From contig NC_092807.1 in assembly GCF_040954645.1 (NCBI RefSeq), positions 76,028,021 to 76,092,020 of the forward strand: a stretch of 64,000 nt of DNA. Direction: 5' to 3'. This stretch comes from Diabrotica undecimpunctata. Its lineage: Eukaryota; Arthropoda; Insecta; Coleoptera; Chrysomelidae. A program made the translations under genes and the position numbers. The notes under the pieces were generated by a model. That model ran no database searches and had not been told where the DNA came from. It saw only the letters and a program-made list of their open reading frames with translations. Positions 10,299-20,257 of the stretch are shown here, one piece after another (positions within the stretch are counted from its first letter, which is position 1; each line of letters begins with the position of its first letter).

Positions 10299-10852
10299 TT
10301 AACTTAAAATAAAACTAAAATATATAATCCAGAATTAATAATATTTTATACTTAAATAGTTAAATATGAATAATTATATATAAATAATCAAGTTACTTAC
10401 TTTAATTAAATATAAATAATTAATAGTTAGTACATAAATAATAGGCATTGTTTAATATTTATAATTTCCAAGTAAATAATTGACTTTATAACGTACTGAT
10501 AAGCATAACTCACGCTTGACCTTGCATTAGGCCGTATATGACTGTACGATGTGCACTCTTCGCGCTCTACCTTCAAAACGGTTGGTCGTATGAAAAAAAA
10601 GTTTAAACAAAAGTTGTAGGGAATTTTATAGCCTACAACTTTTATAATAAATGCAAATCTCATTTAACCGATAGGAAGCCAGATATTCGCGAAAAACCGA
10701 TTTTTGTGACCTTTGACCTTGAATATCTTGAGACGCGGACACGATAACGATTGTGACTTTTGAGACAACATTTAGAATGACAAAACAAAGGTTCATACCA
10801 ATTTGCAGCTTATTATCTTTCATTCCGAGGTGAAAGCCCTAATATGACTGGG
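10299..10852 (-). repeat. Right terminal inverted repeat (554 bp)
   Basis: Inverse copy of 5096-5657. The two long translated stretches in each arm are identical, which shows that almost no substitutions separate the arms. Confidence 0.92.
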
Positions 10853-10929
10853 CTAATTGGACAGTATTTCGGGAACACAATCCGGAGACTAAGTCAGTAT
10901 CCGCTGGGAGACATCGCAGAAAGAAGATA

Positions 10930-11439
10930 AAAAAGGTCAGTCAATTTGTTTGTGAAATAAGCGTTGTATGTACACCAAATATTTTATTTAAACTCATATC
11001 ATAAAGCAATTGAAAAAAAAGAATTGAATTCATAAGTCAGAAAATTTGCATATAATAAAATTTGTTTGTTTTTAAGAAAGTTAATGAGAACAATTTTGCA
11101 GTAAATTAAATAAATTGGTTTTAAAAGGGAAAAAAACAGAATTCAGTTTTCTTTTGCTCTGAGGATAGATAATTCAGTGTATACAATTTTTATGTTGATG
11201 GTTATATAGGGTATTTAAATAAATGGTGATTGTTTTAAAAGATTATAAATTTTGTTATAATATTTATTCCCTTTGTCTATCCTAAAGAAAGCCAGTATCC
11301 AGGAAATACTAGAAGCCACGAATTGAAAGTAAAATAAATTTTATTGTGTAGTAAGGAACCCTGAGAAATTAAATAGTATTTGATCTAGTTTAATTCAATT
11401 AGAATTAACAAAAATTAAAACAAAGCAGATCATAATAAC
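10930..11439 (+). repeat. Probable LTR fragment of the B/C Gypsy family (fragment E)
   Basis: AT-rich sequence ending in GATCATAATAAC directly before a TGGCCCCCAACGT primer-binding site. The same arrangement (CATAATA then TGGCCCCCAACGTG) is present at the 5' LTR of element B. The left limit is approximate and the similarity to the B LTR body is weak by eye. Confidence 0.45.
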
Positions 11440-11452
11440 TGGCCCCCAACGT
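11440..11452 (+). promoter_or_regulatory. Primer-binding site of Gypsy fragment E
   Basis: TGGCCCCCAACGT starts with the TGG expected to pair with a tRNA CCA end. It follows the LTR end and is shared with element B (52532-52545). The priming tRNA is not identified. Confidence 0.6.
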
Positions 11453-11727
11453 CAAGGCATTTTAAAGTATTTCTGGTTGTAGTTTTGAAAGGAAAGACAA
11501 AGGAAAAACAGATGATTGAAAATTTATTTATCGAATGGTCAAAGTTGATATATTTGAATTTTATGACATATTATTTTTCTGTAGGTACAATTTCTCATAA
11601 TTTATTTTATTTTTGATCTGATATTTGCATTTGATAACTTTTTTTTGAAAATATTTGACAATTTATTACATTCGGTGAGATACAATTTTTCGTATTTGGA
11701 ACATTAGGGTATTAAAGTTTCATATTT

Positions 11728-12093
11728 GGCGGGGATATTACTTCGAGAAAAGAAATTTCTGTGACAAGAAATAAAAGCAAAGAAAACAAAAAACAAGAAG
11801 AAAATTTAGAACAAGAAGACATGTTAGAAACAACAATTATAGAGACAGAAAGTCAGGAGAAATCGGGAATAGAAACAATTCTACAACTTATGCAGTTACA
11901 AGCACAAAAAATGGATGAAACAAAACAACCAATGAAAGAAAATCAACAGGAAACAAAACAAGCCATGGAAAAAACTTAACAAACAATGAAACAAAATCAA
12001 CAAGAGACAAAATTAGCAACGTGAAACAAAACAAGCGATAGAAGAGAACAACAGGAAAATTGAGAAACGTATAGAAAAGTATGAAAATGAAAT
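11728..12093 (+). pseudogene. Truncated gag fragment of Gypsy family B/C (fragment E)
   Basis: From 11761 the frame reads RNKSKENKKQEENLEQEDM, almost the same as the start of the gag of element C (near 60260-60200 on the reverse strand). It continues into the Gln/Lys/Glu-rich coiled-coil region and stops at 11977. Degraded gag continues to ATAGAAAAGTATGAAAATG near 12070-12090, where it ends abruptly. The leader motif GGCGGGGA is present at 11728. No RT, integrase or second LTR follows. Confidence 0.75.
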
Positions 12094-12344
12094 CTTTTTT
12101 CTTTTAGTTAAACTATTTTTATGCGTAGTGCCCATCTCGTATGTAACTATACGTTCATTAATAATGAAGACACTGTGTAGTGCCCTTTTGGTAGTAGCTT
12201 TGTTTTTTCTATCTTAATATATTCGTGATATCCTTCCCTTTCATTTAACGTATCACACGCTCCAATCGGACCAAACATAAAATTTAACAGGGGATTAAAC
12301 ATGGTAAATGAAGCAGAATCGGTATAGCAGCATTTTTGCAGGTA
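12094..12344. other. AT-rich spacer, no recognisable feature
   Basis: Nothing coding seen on either strand. Confidence 0.4.
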
Positions 12345-13010
12345 TAGCTTTTACTTAATTTTATTTAATTTAACTTAATTTTATTTAGTTATTTAATTTT
12401 ACGTAATTATGTTTAACTCGATTTAATTTTACGTAATTCTGTTTAACTTAATTTAATTTTATTTACCTTTATTTAATTTGATTTGATTGATCTTATTTAG
12501 TTTTATTTTATTTTGGTAAAGCGTTGACGTTTGTTAAACGTAATTTTATTTTTATTATAAGTGTATGTTTATCTTACCCAATGACATATAATAAATATAT
12601 ATTATACGCCATTAATCTTACCTTACAATTACAGTAAAATAATCAGTCTGAAGTAGGAAAATTTCTGTTTAACTTGATTTAATTTTATTTAATTCTATTT
12701 AAGTTTATTTAATTTTAATTAATTTGATTTAATCTTATTTAGTTTTATTTTATTTTGGTAAAGCGTTGACGTTTGTTAAACGTCATTTTATTTTTATAGT
12801 AAGTGTATGTTTATCTTACCCAATGACATATAATAAATACATATTATACGTCATTAATCTTACCTTCCGTCATTAATAATAATAATAATAATAATAATTA
12901 TAGCCAGAATGATTGCCAATATTCGGAACGAATAGGCACTGAAAGAAGAAGAATCTTACCTTACAATTACAGTAAAATAATTACTCTGAAGTAGGAAAAT
13001 TTCTGATTAA
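12345..13010 (+). repeat. Tandem duplication, period ~242 bp, in a TTTAATTT-rich tract
   Basis: TTTTGGTAAAGCGTTGACG occurs at 12511 and 12753, and TTACAATTACAG at 12623 and 12961. The spacing grows by 96 bp in the second copy because a small insertion with target duplication (12867-12951) sits inside it. The 5' part of each unit is a degenerate TTTAATTTTATTTAA array. Confidence 0.8.
12867..12951 (-). mobile_element. 85-bp 5'-truncated retroposon tail with 11-bp target-site duplication
   Basis: AATCTTACCTT is present at 12856-12866 and again at 12952-12962. Between them lies an 85-bp segment absent from the first copy of the tandem duplication, with an (ATA)n tract at its left end. Read on the reverse strand it ends in (TTA)n, so it is a short LINE or SINE 3' end inserted by target-primed reverse transcription. 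Confidence 0.75.
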
Positions 13011-13295
13011 CAATATTTGAATCATAAATTTGTAGATTAGTAATAAATCAACCGTATCGTTTCAAGAACAAAATATGATTGAAATGTCAACTGTTGGTTT
13101 TCCAAATTTCTTTCTTAGCTGGCGTCGTTACTTTACTGGACAAACGGTGTACTTGTCATCATAGCCTTTTATATAGATAGATATATAAAATTTGTTATTG
13201 CCAACTTTTATATAAATTAAATTTCATAAAGGAGGTATCAAAAAGTGAATTTTTACTCAAAATAATTGTATTATTTCTATTCGCTGTTTGTATTA

Positions 13296-13342
13296 TGTCC
13301 GTTTGCGGATTAAATTCTCTAAATCTAAGCCGCAAACGGACA
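13296..13342. repeat. Perfect 13-bp inverted repeat
   Basis: TGTCCGTTTGCGG at 13296-13308 and CCGCAAACGGACA at 13330-13342, loop 21 nt. The right arm is also coding sequence of the adjacent Helitron helicase relic (the SVCGLDL block), and the left arm lies just past the point where the relic breaks off. Confidence 0.8.
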
Positions 13343-13740
13343 TTGTCTGGCCTTGCGATGTGATTTTTTTAAATGATCATCACGAATGCTAATTGAACAA
13401 AAAATTAAAAGCCTTTTGAATGATATTGTGGTATCTGAGGGTGTCATTGGGATTCATGGCAACAGGATGAGTTCTCCTTTAAATTTTCCCGTCAATATGG
13501 TTGTTTCAATAATATTTTCGGATCTTTCCTTTTAAGGACCAAACGTGTGCAGGTATATATTATGGGTGGGTTTAAATTGCGTAGTAGAATAATCGATGAA
13601 CCAGTTCTCAACTGAAAATTGTGTGGTGGCATCCGTGGTATATTCGGGGCATTTAAAAATTCTATTGGATAATTTACAGCTTCGCCTTCATTAACAATAC
13701 TATACAGTAGAGTATGGGACACTCAAACCAGACAGACACA
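13310..13740 (-). pseudogene. Helitron Pif1-like helicase relic (C-terminal part)
   Basis: Reverse-strand reading shows, in order, YPIEFLNAPNIPRMPPHNF, then GSSIILLRNLNPP and TRLVLKRK (13700-13500), then ILTGKFKGELILLP and IPMTPSDTTISFKRL (13490-13400), and a decayed version of the final helicase motif followed by SVCGLDLEN near 13345-13315. These are characteristic blocks of the SF1 helicase domain of Helitron Rep/helicase proteins, motif V/VI side. One stop interrupts the frame and the last blocks are frameshifted. The Rep domain and Helitron ends are not present. Confidence 0.8.
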
Positions 13741-14812
13741 CTGCGCATGCGTCGACATAGACCCAGACACAGCGTCGGTAAGCATTGGATCTGCATTACC
13801 GGCCAACGTGTAACTTAGCATAGTTCCGAACCTTTTAGTCATGACCGAAACCATTTCAACTCTTTTAATTATATTTTAACTGTTTAATATTTTAATTTCT
13901 GTTAACCATTTTTTATTCTTAGAATATTATTTTAAATTAATTATTTTTCGATTCCACGATTCCACTGAACGTCTGCTATTTTGGTAAAGGCGTACGCTAA
14001 CCTTCAATAAACACTGGTTGACACAGTTGTCCCATGCACATATATCTCGTACACTGCTCAATATAGGCATATAATTTTCGTCATACGCTCCCAATCAAAC
14101 GAGCAGTTCAAATTATTGTTAACAATAATTTTTATGAATTTTCATTCACAACAAGGTACTCAAACAATTCATTTGCCTAATAAACTTTTGCTATTCTAAA
14201 GCATTGTCCTTTTAAACGCAGCACAGATAAATGTCGTTTCAACCTTTCAATAAAACTTCTTACTTTCTCTCTCTCATACTTTAACTTAATGGTGAAAAAA
14301 CTTAAGTTTAAAAAAAAGTATTCGGAATTTAATAACATTCATTCAATCTAGCAATTGGAATAACACCAGAAATAATTTTTATGCACGGGGTTTTCAGAAC
14401 TTTCATTTGCCTTTGTTATTTTAAACAATTGTAATTTTAAACACAGCACACACATGTACGCGCGTTTACCATCGCATCAACCTTTAATGAACGATTCTTA
14501 CTCTATTACTTAATCGTGTTACCAATAAAAATCGCCCGCGCAAGACGGAATAACAACTGAGATGGTCAAAATAGGTAGATAACTCTAGAATCTAACAAAT
14601 TCCATAGTTATGGTACAACACACAAGAAGAGAGATCGAATAAACATGAACCGACCAATTAGTCTTTTTATCACACCCATGTAAATTTTTTAACAAAGGTT
14701 ATATCAAATTAAACTTATACCAACGACGAATTCTACAAAGGATAGAGTACAAATGATCATCAAACACAATCGGAAAAATGCGAAAATTCCACTCAAGTTG
14801 GCATTTTTTTAA
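13741..14812. repeat. Non-coding region with about two diverged ~250-bp repeat units
   Basis: AATAATTTTTATG then TTCATTTGCCT, then TTTTAAAC.CAGCACA then CAACCTTTAATAA-like segments occur at 14125-14265 and again at 14369-14520 in the same order. GGAATAACA also recurs near 14357 and 14548. This looks like an old tandem array. No gene seen. Confidence 0.45.
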
Positions 14813-15300
14813 TAAAGCTTGCGATCCCATAGAACAATGGGGGAATGGGTGGTTCATGCATTAGATAACGGCAGAATAGACTCCCAATATAAAAAGCTCT
14901 TAGAAAACATTTACAGGAAAACAACACTTACAGTTAAAATCTGTGAAAGCTCAATAATGAAATATTAATGAGGAGAGGAGTCAGACAAGGAGATACGATA
15001 TCACCCAAGTTATTTACACTTGATTTGGAGGATATTTAAAAAAAACTGTAATTGGAACAAAAAAAGATATTAACATCGATGGACGCTGCTTAAATCACTT
15101 GCGATTTTCAAATGACATTGTACTAATAATTAGCACTTGTACACAGGAGTTACAAGAAATGTTAACAGACTTAAGCATCCGAGATAGTACGACTAACATA
15201 TTAAGAAAACTAAGATTATGTTAGCTAAAATAAAAAAGTAAATATCACTCGTGACGATAGGAGGATTGAAAATGTAGAAGACTATGTGTACTAACAATGC
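14813..15300 (+). pseudogene. LINE reverse transcriptase relic (RTE-like)
   Basis: Fragments in changing frames: VVHALDNGRIDSQYKKLLEN, then MRRGVRQGDTISPKLFTLDL (motif B, near 14968-15025), then NIDGRCLNHLRFSNDIVLII, where the usual catalytic FADD box reads FSND. Next are ELQEMLTDLS and KVNITRDDRRIENVEDYVY. The loss of the catalytic Asp plus several frameshifts make it dead. Confidence 0.75.
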
Positions 15301-15975
15301 GTAACAGATAATTATGTATCCTACTAACTATACCTGCTGTTGGTAGGCACGTACTTCTATATAAAAAGGTATATAGATACAAAAGGACTTAAGCTTATTA
15401 TTTAATGGAATTTTGAATGCATAGAAAATTTGATATTCTCTGTATTTTTAAAGTTATTTTTTTTATTTAACATAATTTTATTATTTCATTGCCGAATTAG
15501 ATTCTTTTTATATTTGCGGAAATTTTGGAATGTATTTTGTTCACGTGGGTATGTCTTTATACGTTTTATGTAAGAATCCGATTAATAAGAGCTGCTTTTT
15601 ATTTCATCCATTTTTTCTATGATATTTTGTTTAAAAATTTGTTATTGTTTATGTTCTAGTCTCATTTGTGTGCTATATATAGATATGTGTATATATATGT
15701 GTCTGCATAGAAGGTTATCTCAAAACAAATATGATTAAGTGGTAAAATAGATATTTGTGTTCAAATGGGTAGTAGTGCTTACGTAAAAAAAAGAAAGAAA
15801 GGTTAATTTATCTAACAAAAATATACCACTTTTCACCAATATTGCATACTTATAAATGTTTTATCTCCTATTTAGGGGTAATAAGTAATCAATATAAGAA
15901 GTGTCAAATTTACAATTATTTCTATTATCAATAGCTTACTGACTATACTCTACATGTTGAGTCCAAATAATTAAA
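15301..15975. other. AT-rich spacer, nothing recognised
   Basis: No coding motif or structured repeat seen apart from short TATATA runs near 15680-15705. Confidence 0.4.
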
Positions 15976-15979
15976 CCTC

Positions 15980-17560
15980 GTCCCTTCAGAAAAGAGCGCT
16001 TTAAATTGCAAAGTCAATTGCGTGCAGGAGATCGTTCTAGCCTATGACAATTAAGAAGGTGTGATGAATCTTGCACCACACTCACATTCATATAGTTTAT
16101 CGGTGTATGCGGACAATAATCATCCAGGCAGAATAAGGAAGATAACTAGCAGAAGGAAGTTCCTCTTGAGGTTTCAGATGGCAATGATCAGCTTCTTTTT
16201 TGGCATGACGAGTTTTTCTGGTATATCTTACAGTTTTTTCTCGATTTGAGTCGTCATACAATGGAACTGGTTTTCGTGGAATGGATTTTACGAATCTAGA
16301 CTTTATTTCTTTCGTTCTTTGGCTACTCATCTTCGAATATTAGGTAGGGTGATAACTACTATAGGGTAGAGCTTATGTATGGATGTGATTCTTATAGAGA
16401 AACATGGAATGCAAGCGTCTACGTTTTAAGGGTGGAAGGATGTACGCCCCATTTTTAGCTGACAAGCTTGCGAAAAAATATTATTTTTGGTCCTCAGTTT
16501 ATCTTTATGTTTTAAACAATGTTCTGTGAATGAGAGCGTACGATATAAACTATCTTCAAGATATTTATAGTAAGTCGAGAGTTCAAGGATTAGATTACAC
16601 TATTGAATGTAGAGTTTTGTGAAAGCGTCTGTATTACGGAAATTTAAGGAGCACACCTGAGTTTTTCCGAAGTTTGGCTTAAAATTAATTCGTATTGTAT
16701 TTTTATAGTATTTAAGGCACCATTTAGATTTTTCTCCACTGCAGCAACAAAAGTTTTTGGTTGTGCAACAATATATGTATTGTCTACATATCGTCCTAGT
16801 ATCTACTGGTATGGGTTGATTGTTTTTGTATATGTAATACAGTGTAGATGGCATTACGCTACTTCAAGCGAGACTCTTCTGCGTTCTCCATCTTTATCAT
16901 TAAGTGATACTAAAAAACTTCTGTAGGCATACGCAAATAATAAAAGTAAGTTTATTATCTATGGGGATGTCATATAGTTTTTGAAGCAATGTCCTCTAAT
17001 TTATGGTGACGTAAGCGGTATCAAGATTGACAAATATCACCCAAGATATCTGATATCTTTCGTACCCATCTTCGTTGTGTTGGGTAAGATTTAGTATTTG
17101 TGACGTACATAATCTTTCGTATCTATAGCCACTTTGGTCTTTTAATTTGAGTTTTTCTTCTAATATCAGTGAAATTATATTAAGGACCATGTGCAAAAGT
17201 ATTTTAAATAGCTGACAAAACAAAGATATTGGCCGATAGTTTTTGTGGTCGTTGGGAATTTAAGCAAGGCAACAACTTTGGCTTATCTCCAGACTTTCGG
17301 TTTCTACATAGTTTGAATACAGCTGTACATCATCCGGCACCGGAGAAGCCATTGTAGTGGTCTTGGTCCAAATTTCGTAATTAGTTTTGTGCTCATATCC
17401 TTAATGTCGGGAACCCTATAATTTTTCATTTTATATGTAGATGGTTAATGCAAGCTCAAAATCGTTAAAAGGTTCGCTCAATTGACTGGTTTTGTCCTCT
17501 CTCACATTAAATTTTTCTTTTTTTCTTTGCCAGCAGAGAGAGCACTTTTATATTTACCAT
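15980..17560 (-). pseudogene. Degenerate LINE ORF2 relic (Jockey-like)
   Basis: Read from 17560 down on the reverse strand: REDKTSQLSEPFNDFELALT, FGPRPLQWLL, NYRPISLFCQLFKILLHMVL (17260-17170), CTSQILNLTQHNEDGYERYQ, VIFVNLDTAYVTINHRILL (motif A, Asp replaced in context), then decayed blocks corresponding to the YADD region near 16790, AAVEKNLNGALNTIK, and RTLSFTEHCLKHKDKLRTKN near 16540. A Cys/His tail with QDSSHLLNC follows near 16060-16030. The order is consistent with one 1.6-kb piece of a single element carrying many stops and frameshifts. Confidence 0.72.
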
Positions 17561-17851
17561 GTGGTTTTCAGCAATAAGCAATACCAAATACCCTAGGTTT
17601 AACGTAGTTCAGTCCTCTATGTGTTTCTCGCACTAGAAATACGTAACATTTTTATTTAGTGCATATGTATGCAGTAACATCAAGTAAAGTTTTTTTTTAT
17701 CTCTAGATATACTCTCAATATTTATAGACATAATTAGAATAGTTGGTCCTAAAAAGAACCGATTTGACAAAAATCATATTAAACGGGTGATTGAAAAATT
17801 AGGCGATTGATTAATTAATCATTACCCAGGGTACGCCTGAGTTTGGTGGTC
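17561..17851. other. Spacer before the inverted duplication, no gene seen
   Basis: AT-rich, no coding motif. Confidence 0.4.
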
Positions 17852-18055
17852 ATATTAGTACTTTAATCTTCGTGAAGGCTCCTTCTTTGAACCCCATAAG
17901 AAATGGCTAATCTTTTACTTTTAATTAAAAATTTAAATTTTGCATACTGAATTTTATTTTTCGACGATATTTCGAATCAGATTTGTATAATAATACCTGT
18001 AGGTATTAAAGAGTCTCTTTGTGAAAAGTAAATAAGTTTGTAACATTGGTTAAAA

Positions 18056-18057
<2 letters not shown>
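17852..18057 (+). repeat. Outer left arm of the large inverted duplication
   Basis: ATATTAGTACTTTAATCTTC... to ...GGTTAAAATC is the reverse complement of 37020-37225, with few differences. The arm continues at 30619 after an (AT)n run and two LTR insertions. Confidence 0.9.

Positions 18058-18128
<71 letters not shown>
18058..18128. repeat. (AT)n run, left arm
   Basis: About 70 bp of pure AT. It is the left-arm counterpart of the run at 36934-37019 and is split by LTR insertions; it resumes at 18675-18682 and 30612-30618. Confidence 0.95.
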
Positions 18129-18134
<6 letters not shown>

Positions 18135-18674
18135 ATTCCTGCTAGGAATGAACGAGAGGCGTGTTTTGCTGTCACCAGGGCACCTTTTGTAGAAGGTCCG
18201 TAACTGAATTAAGACACTTGTTGCTTAATAAAACATCAAAAATACTATTATGTTGTTTTATTTGCACCTTCTCGTGCACTAGAACATGCTGCAACTGAAG
18301 TAAGTCTACAATTAAATTGTTTACAAAGAGATTTAGTTTATATAGAAACAGCCCAGAAGCTCAAATCTTCCAGTTATTTAGGAAAGAGTTGTTTACTACT
18401 TTTATTCTAATTAAATAGTTCTAGAATATTTACTTTGTCAAAAATAATGAATTTTAATAAACAAAATATTTCCAAAAATGAAAAATAGGAAAAAACCTTA
18501 TTCTAGAACGGGAATATTTCGATACTTTATGAATATGGAATAACTTGTTTACTGTTTTTAACTGCGTTTGGAAAATTTATAAATTATTATTTATGTGTCG
18601 GAAAACAACATTTGAAATAAGTTTATATAGTGTGAATAATAAGTATCTAGTGTAAAAATATGAGGTATACAACA
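18129..18674 (+). mobile_element. Solo LTR (546 bp) inserted in the (AT)n run
   Basis: Begins TGTTGTATTCCTGC and ends GGTATACAACA, the TG...CA structure of an LTR, with 9-bp inverted ends TGTTGTATT/ATACAACA-like. It lies exactly between two blocks of AT repeat, contains AATAAAA near 18225, and has no internal coding region. A solo LTR formed by recombination between the two LTRs of an element is the simplest reading. The strand is arbitrary. I did not find a full-length relative in the window. Confidence 0.65.
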
Positions 18675-18682
18675 ATATATAT

Positions 18683-18964
18683 TGTTACGAACATACTTTT
18701 GGCATGGCCCAGGTAACGGTTGCATTGCATCTCTAATACTCTTCGAAAACATTCGCGATGTATCGAGTGCGAGAGAGAATAGCCGGTCACGTAGGCGAAT
18801 TAGAGGTGGGACAACGCCAGAATATTCTAGAACATAGTAACTTTGTTATATATATGTAACGTTTTTAGGAGTGAGTTAGTTGATAAGAGAGTACCGAACT
18901 GTAAAGTTATAAATAAATATATGTATATAAATTCGAACCGCTCGTTTTATTTAATCTCGCTACA
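18683..18964 (+). repeat. 5' LTR of element A (282 bp)
   Basis: TGTTACGAACATAC ... CTCGCTACA. A TATATATA stretch near 18848 and AATAAATATATG near 18912 are possible promoter and poly(A) elements. Differences from the 3' LTR were counted by eye as five substitutions. Confidence 0.95.
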
Positions 18965-18966
18965 GT

Positions 18967-18979
18967 TGGTGTTACGGTG
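18967..18979 (+). promoter_or_regulatory. Primer-binding site of element A
   Basis: TGGTGTTACGGTG starts two bases after the 5' LTR. The TGG start fits pairing with a tRNA 3' CCA. The tRNA is not identified. Confidence 0.6.
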
Positions 18980-19127
18980 TGAGTAAAAAAGAAATAAATT
19001 CAGCAGTGACTTTTGAAAAAGACTTTTGAACTTTTGAAAAGTATTGCTCGTCGGGAACATCCGCGTAGATCAGTAGTGATCTTTGTACGAAAGAACATTT
19101 AAAAAGTACGTGTGTGCCTGACCAAAG

Positions 19128-19691
19128 ATGCTGCTAGTACAACTCTCAGTAAAACAGTTGCGAGAGCAACTAGAAGAACGCGATGAAGATTGCAGCGGGT
19201 CCAAGAAGATCCTCCAAGAACGACTGAAGAATGTTCTTAACAAGAATGGAGATGACCCAGAGACATTCCAGTTTCAGTCAGCGGAAGAAGCAGTTTTAAT
19301 GAAGATAGAAGAAACTTCTAAAAAAATTGAAGAAACTTCTAAAAAAACTGATGATAAATTCGAGACTGTTTCCAAAAGATTCGATGAAACGTCTCAAATG
19401 ATTAAAGTAACTTCTAAAAAAATTGAAGAATCTTCTAAAAAAACTGATGATAAATTCGAGACTGTTTCCAAAAGATTCGATGAAACGTCTCAAATGATAG
19501 AAGAAACTTCTAAAAAAAATGATAGTAAATTTGAAAACGTTTCGCAAAAAATTGAAGAATCTTCTCGAAAGAATGATGAAAGATTCAATGAAACGTCTCA
19601 AATTATTAAAGAAATAGCTAGACAAAATGACGAGAAATTTGAAAATGTGTCTAGAAGATTCGACGAGACCGAGAAAAAGCTGTTTCCTTGA
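19128..19691 (+). CDS. Gag amino-terminal part of element A: SAP-like domain plus coiled coil
   Basis: Residues ~6-38 (LSVKQLREQLEERDEDCSGS, then KKILQERLKNVL) have the spacing of a SAP domain, a helix-extended-helix DNA-binding motif. The rest (res ~60-185) is a highly charged coiled coil made of repeated KKIEETSKK, TDDKFETVSKRF and DETSQMI units. A 96-bp block is tandemly duplicated (offset between 19347 and 19443). The frame ends at 19691. Immediately afterwards a different frame enters the middle of a capsid domain, so the amino-terminal part of capsid has been deleted. The start ATG 19128 lies about 160 bp after the LTR, a normal leader length. Confidence 0.75.
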   Translation: MLLVQLSVKQLREQLEERDEDCSGSKKILQERLKNVLNKNGDDPETFQFQSAEEAVLMKIEETSKKIEETSKKTDDKFETVSKRFDETSQMIKVTSKKIEESSKKTDDKFETVSKRFDETSQMIEETSKKNDSKFENVSQKIEESSRKNDERFNETSQIIKEIARQNDEKFENVSRRFDETEKKLFP

Positions 19692-20257
19692 CTGCTGCTT
19701 TATGAGGTGATGCTGCAGATATCCTAAGATCGATTCCTAAGAGTCAAGAAAAATGTTACCAGACCTTGTTTACCCGACTAGACAAACGTTATGGAGATGC
19801 CCATCTACAACAAGTCTACAAGGCGCAACTAAGAAGTAGAATTCAACGAGCGAGTGAAAATTTGCAAGAGTTTGAAGCAGATGTTGCTCGTATAGTGCGG
19901 TTGGCTTATCCGGAGGTACCAGACAACATTTTAGAAGAAATTGCTGTAGATACCTTCGTCAATGGGTTAAAAGAAAGTGAATTACAGAAAGCTTTACGAC
20001 TAGCAAGACCGAAAGTTCTAGATGAAGCGCTCGCTATTGCCTTGGAACATGAAACAGCTAGTCAAACTTCACGGAGTCATCGAGTAAGAACCATTGAAGA
20101 AGGCGACGAACCAAACGATGAACGTCTGGAAGAGATGGTACGAAAAGTAGTTCGTAACACCATGGCGAAGAGACGCGAGCCCAGATGTTGGAATTGCGAT
20201 GACGTAGGTCATATTCGCCGTAATTGCAAGAAAATGATACAACAGTCGGAAAACTAG
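19688..20257 (+). pseudogene. Gag capsid C-terminal half and CCHC zinc knuckle of element A
   Basis: The frame reads LTAAL-stop-GDAADILRSIP from 19688 (in-frame TGA at 19703), then CYQTLFTRLDKRYGD, LQEFEADVARIVRLAYPEVP and VNGLKESELQKALR, a retrotransposon-gag capsid signature. It ends in CWNCDDVGHIRRNC (20187-20228), a CCHC nucleic-acid-binding knuckle. It overlaps the protease frame by 34 bp in the -1 register, which is the usual Gypsy gag-pol frameshift arrangement. Confidence 0.8.

Larger units (their letters stand above)
5096..10852 (+). mobile_element. 5.76-kb DNA transposon with ~555-bp terminal inverted repeats, near-intact
   Basis: The two ends are inverted copies of each other: CCCAGTCATATTAGG starts at 5096 and its reverse complement ends at 10852. 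The similarity then runs inward to 5657 and 10299. By eye the arms are almost identical. The main difference is a 15-nt versus 6-nt segment just inside the outer 15 bp (left 5111-5125), so the element is young or recently gene-converted. It carries one long gene (5926-10155) filling the interior. I could not identify a clean target-site duplication: left flank TTAC, right flank CTAA. The family is unassigned. A nuclease domain of XPG/PIN type makes an Academ/AcademX relationship possible (inference). Confidence 0.85.

Noticed and set aside
5096..10852. Target-site duplication for the long-TIR element
   Set aside because: Left flank TTAC and right flank CTAA do not match; a TTA-based reading needs a mismatch, so none is claimed.
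4932..10910. Shared TGGGAGAC...GCA words outside both ends of the long-TIR element as a longer repeat
   Set aside because: Both are in direct orientation, short and at different distances; probably chance.
16097..16330. 77-codon reverse-strand frame as an independent gene
   Set aside because: Lies within the order of a degenerate LINE ORF2 whose blocks continue on both sides; not recognisable as a host protein.
18967..18979. Naming the tRNA that primes each LTR element
   Set aside because: Needs a comparison with host tRNA sequences that cannot be done here.
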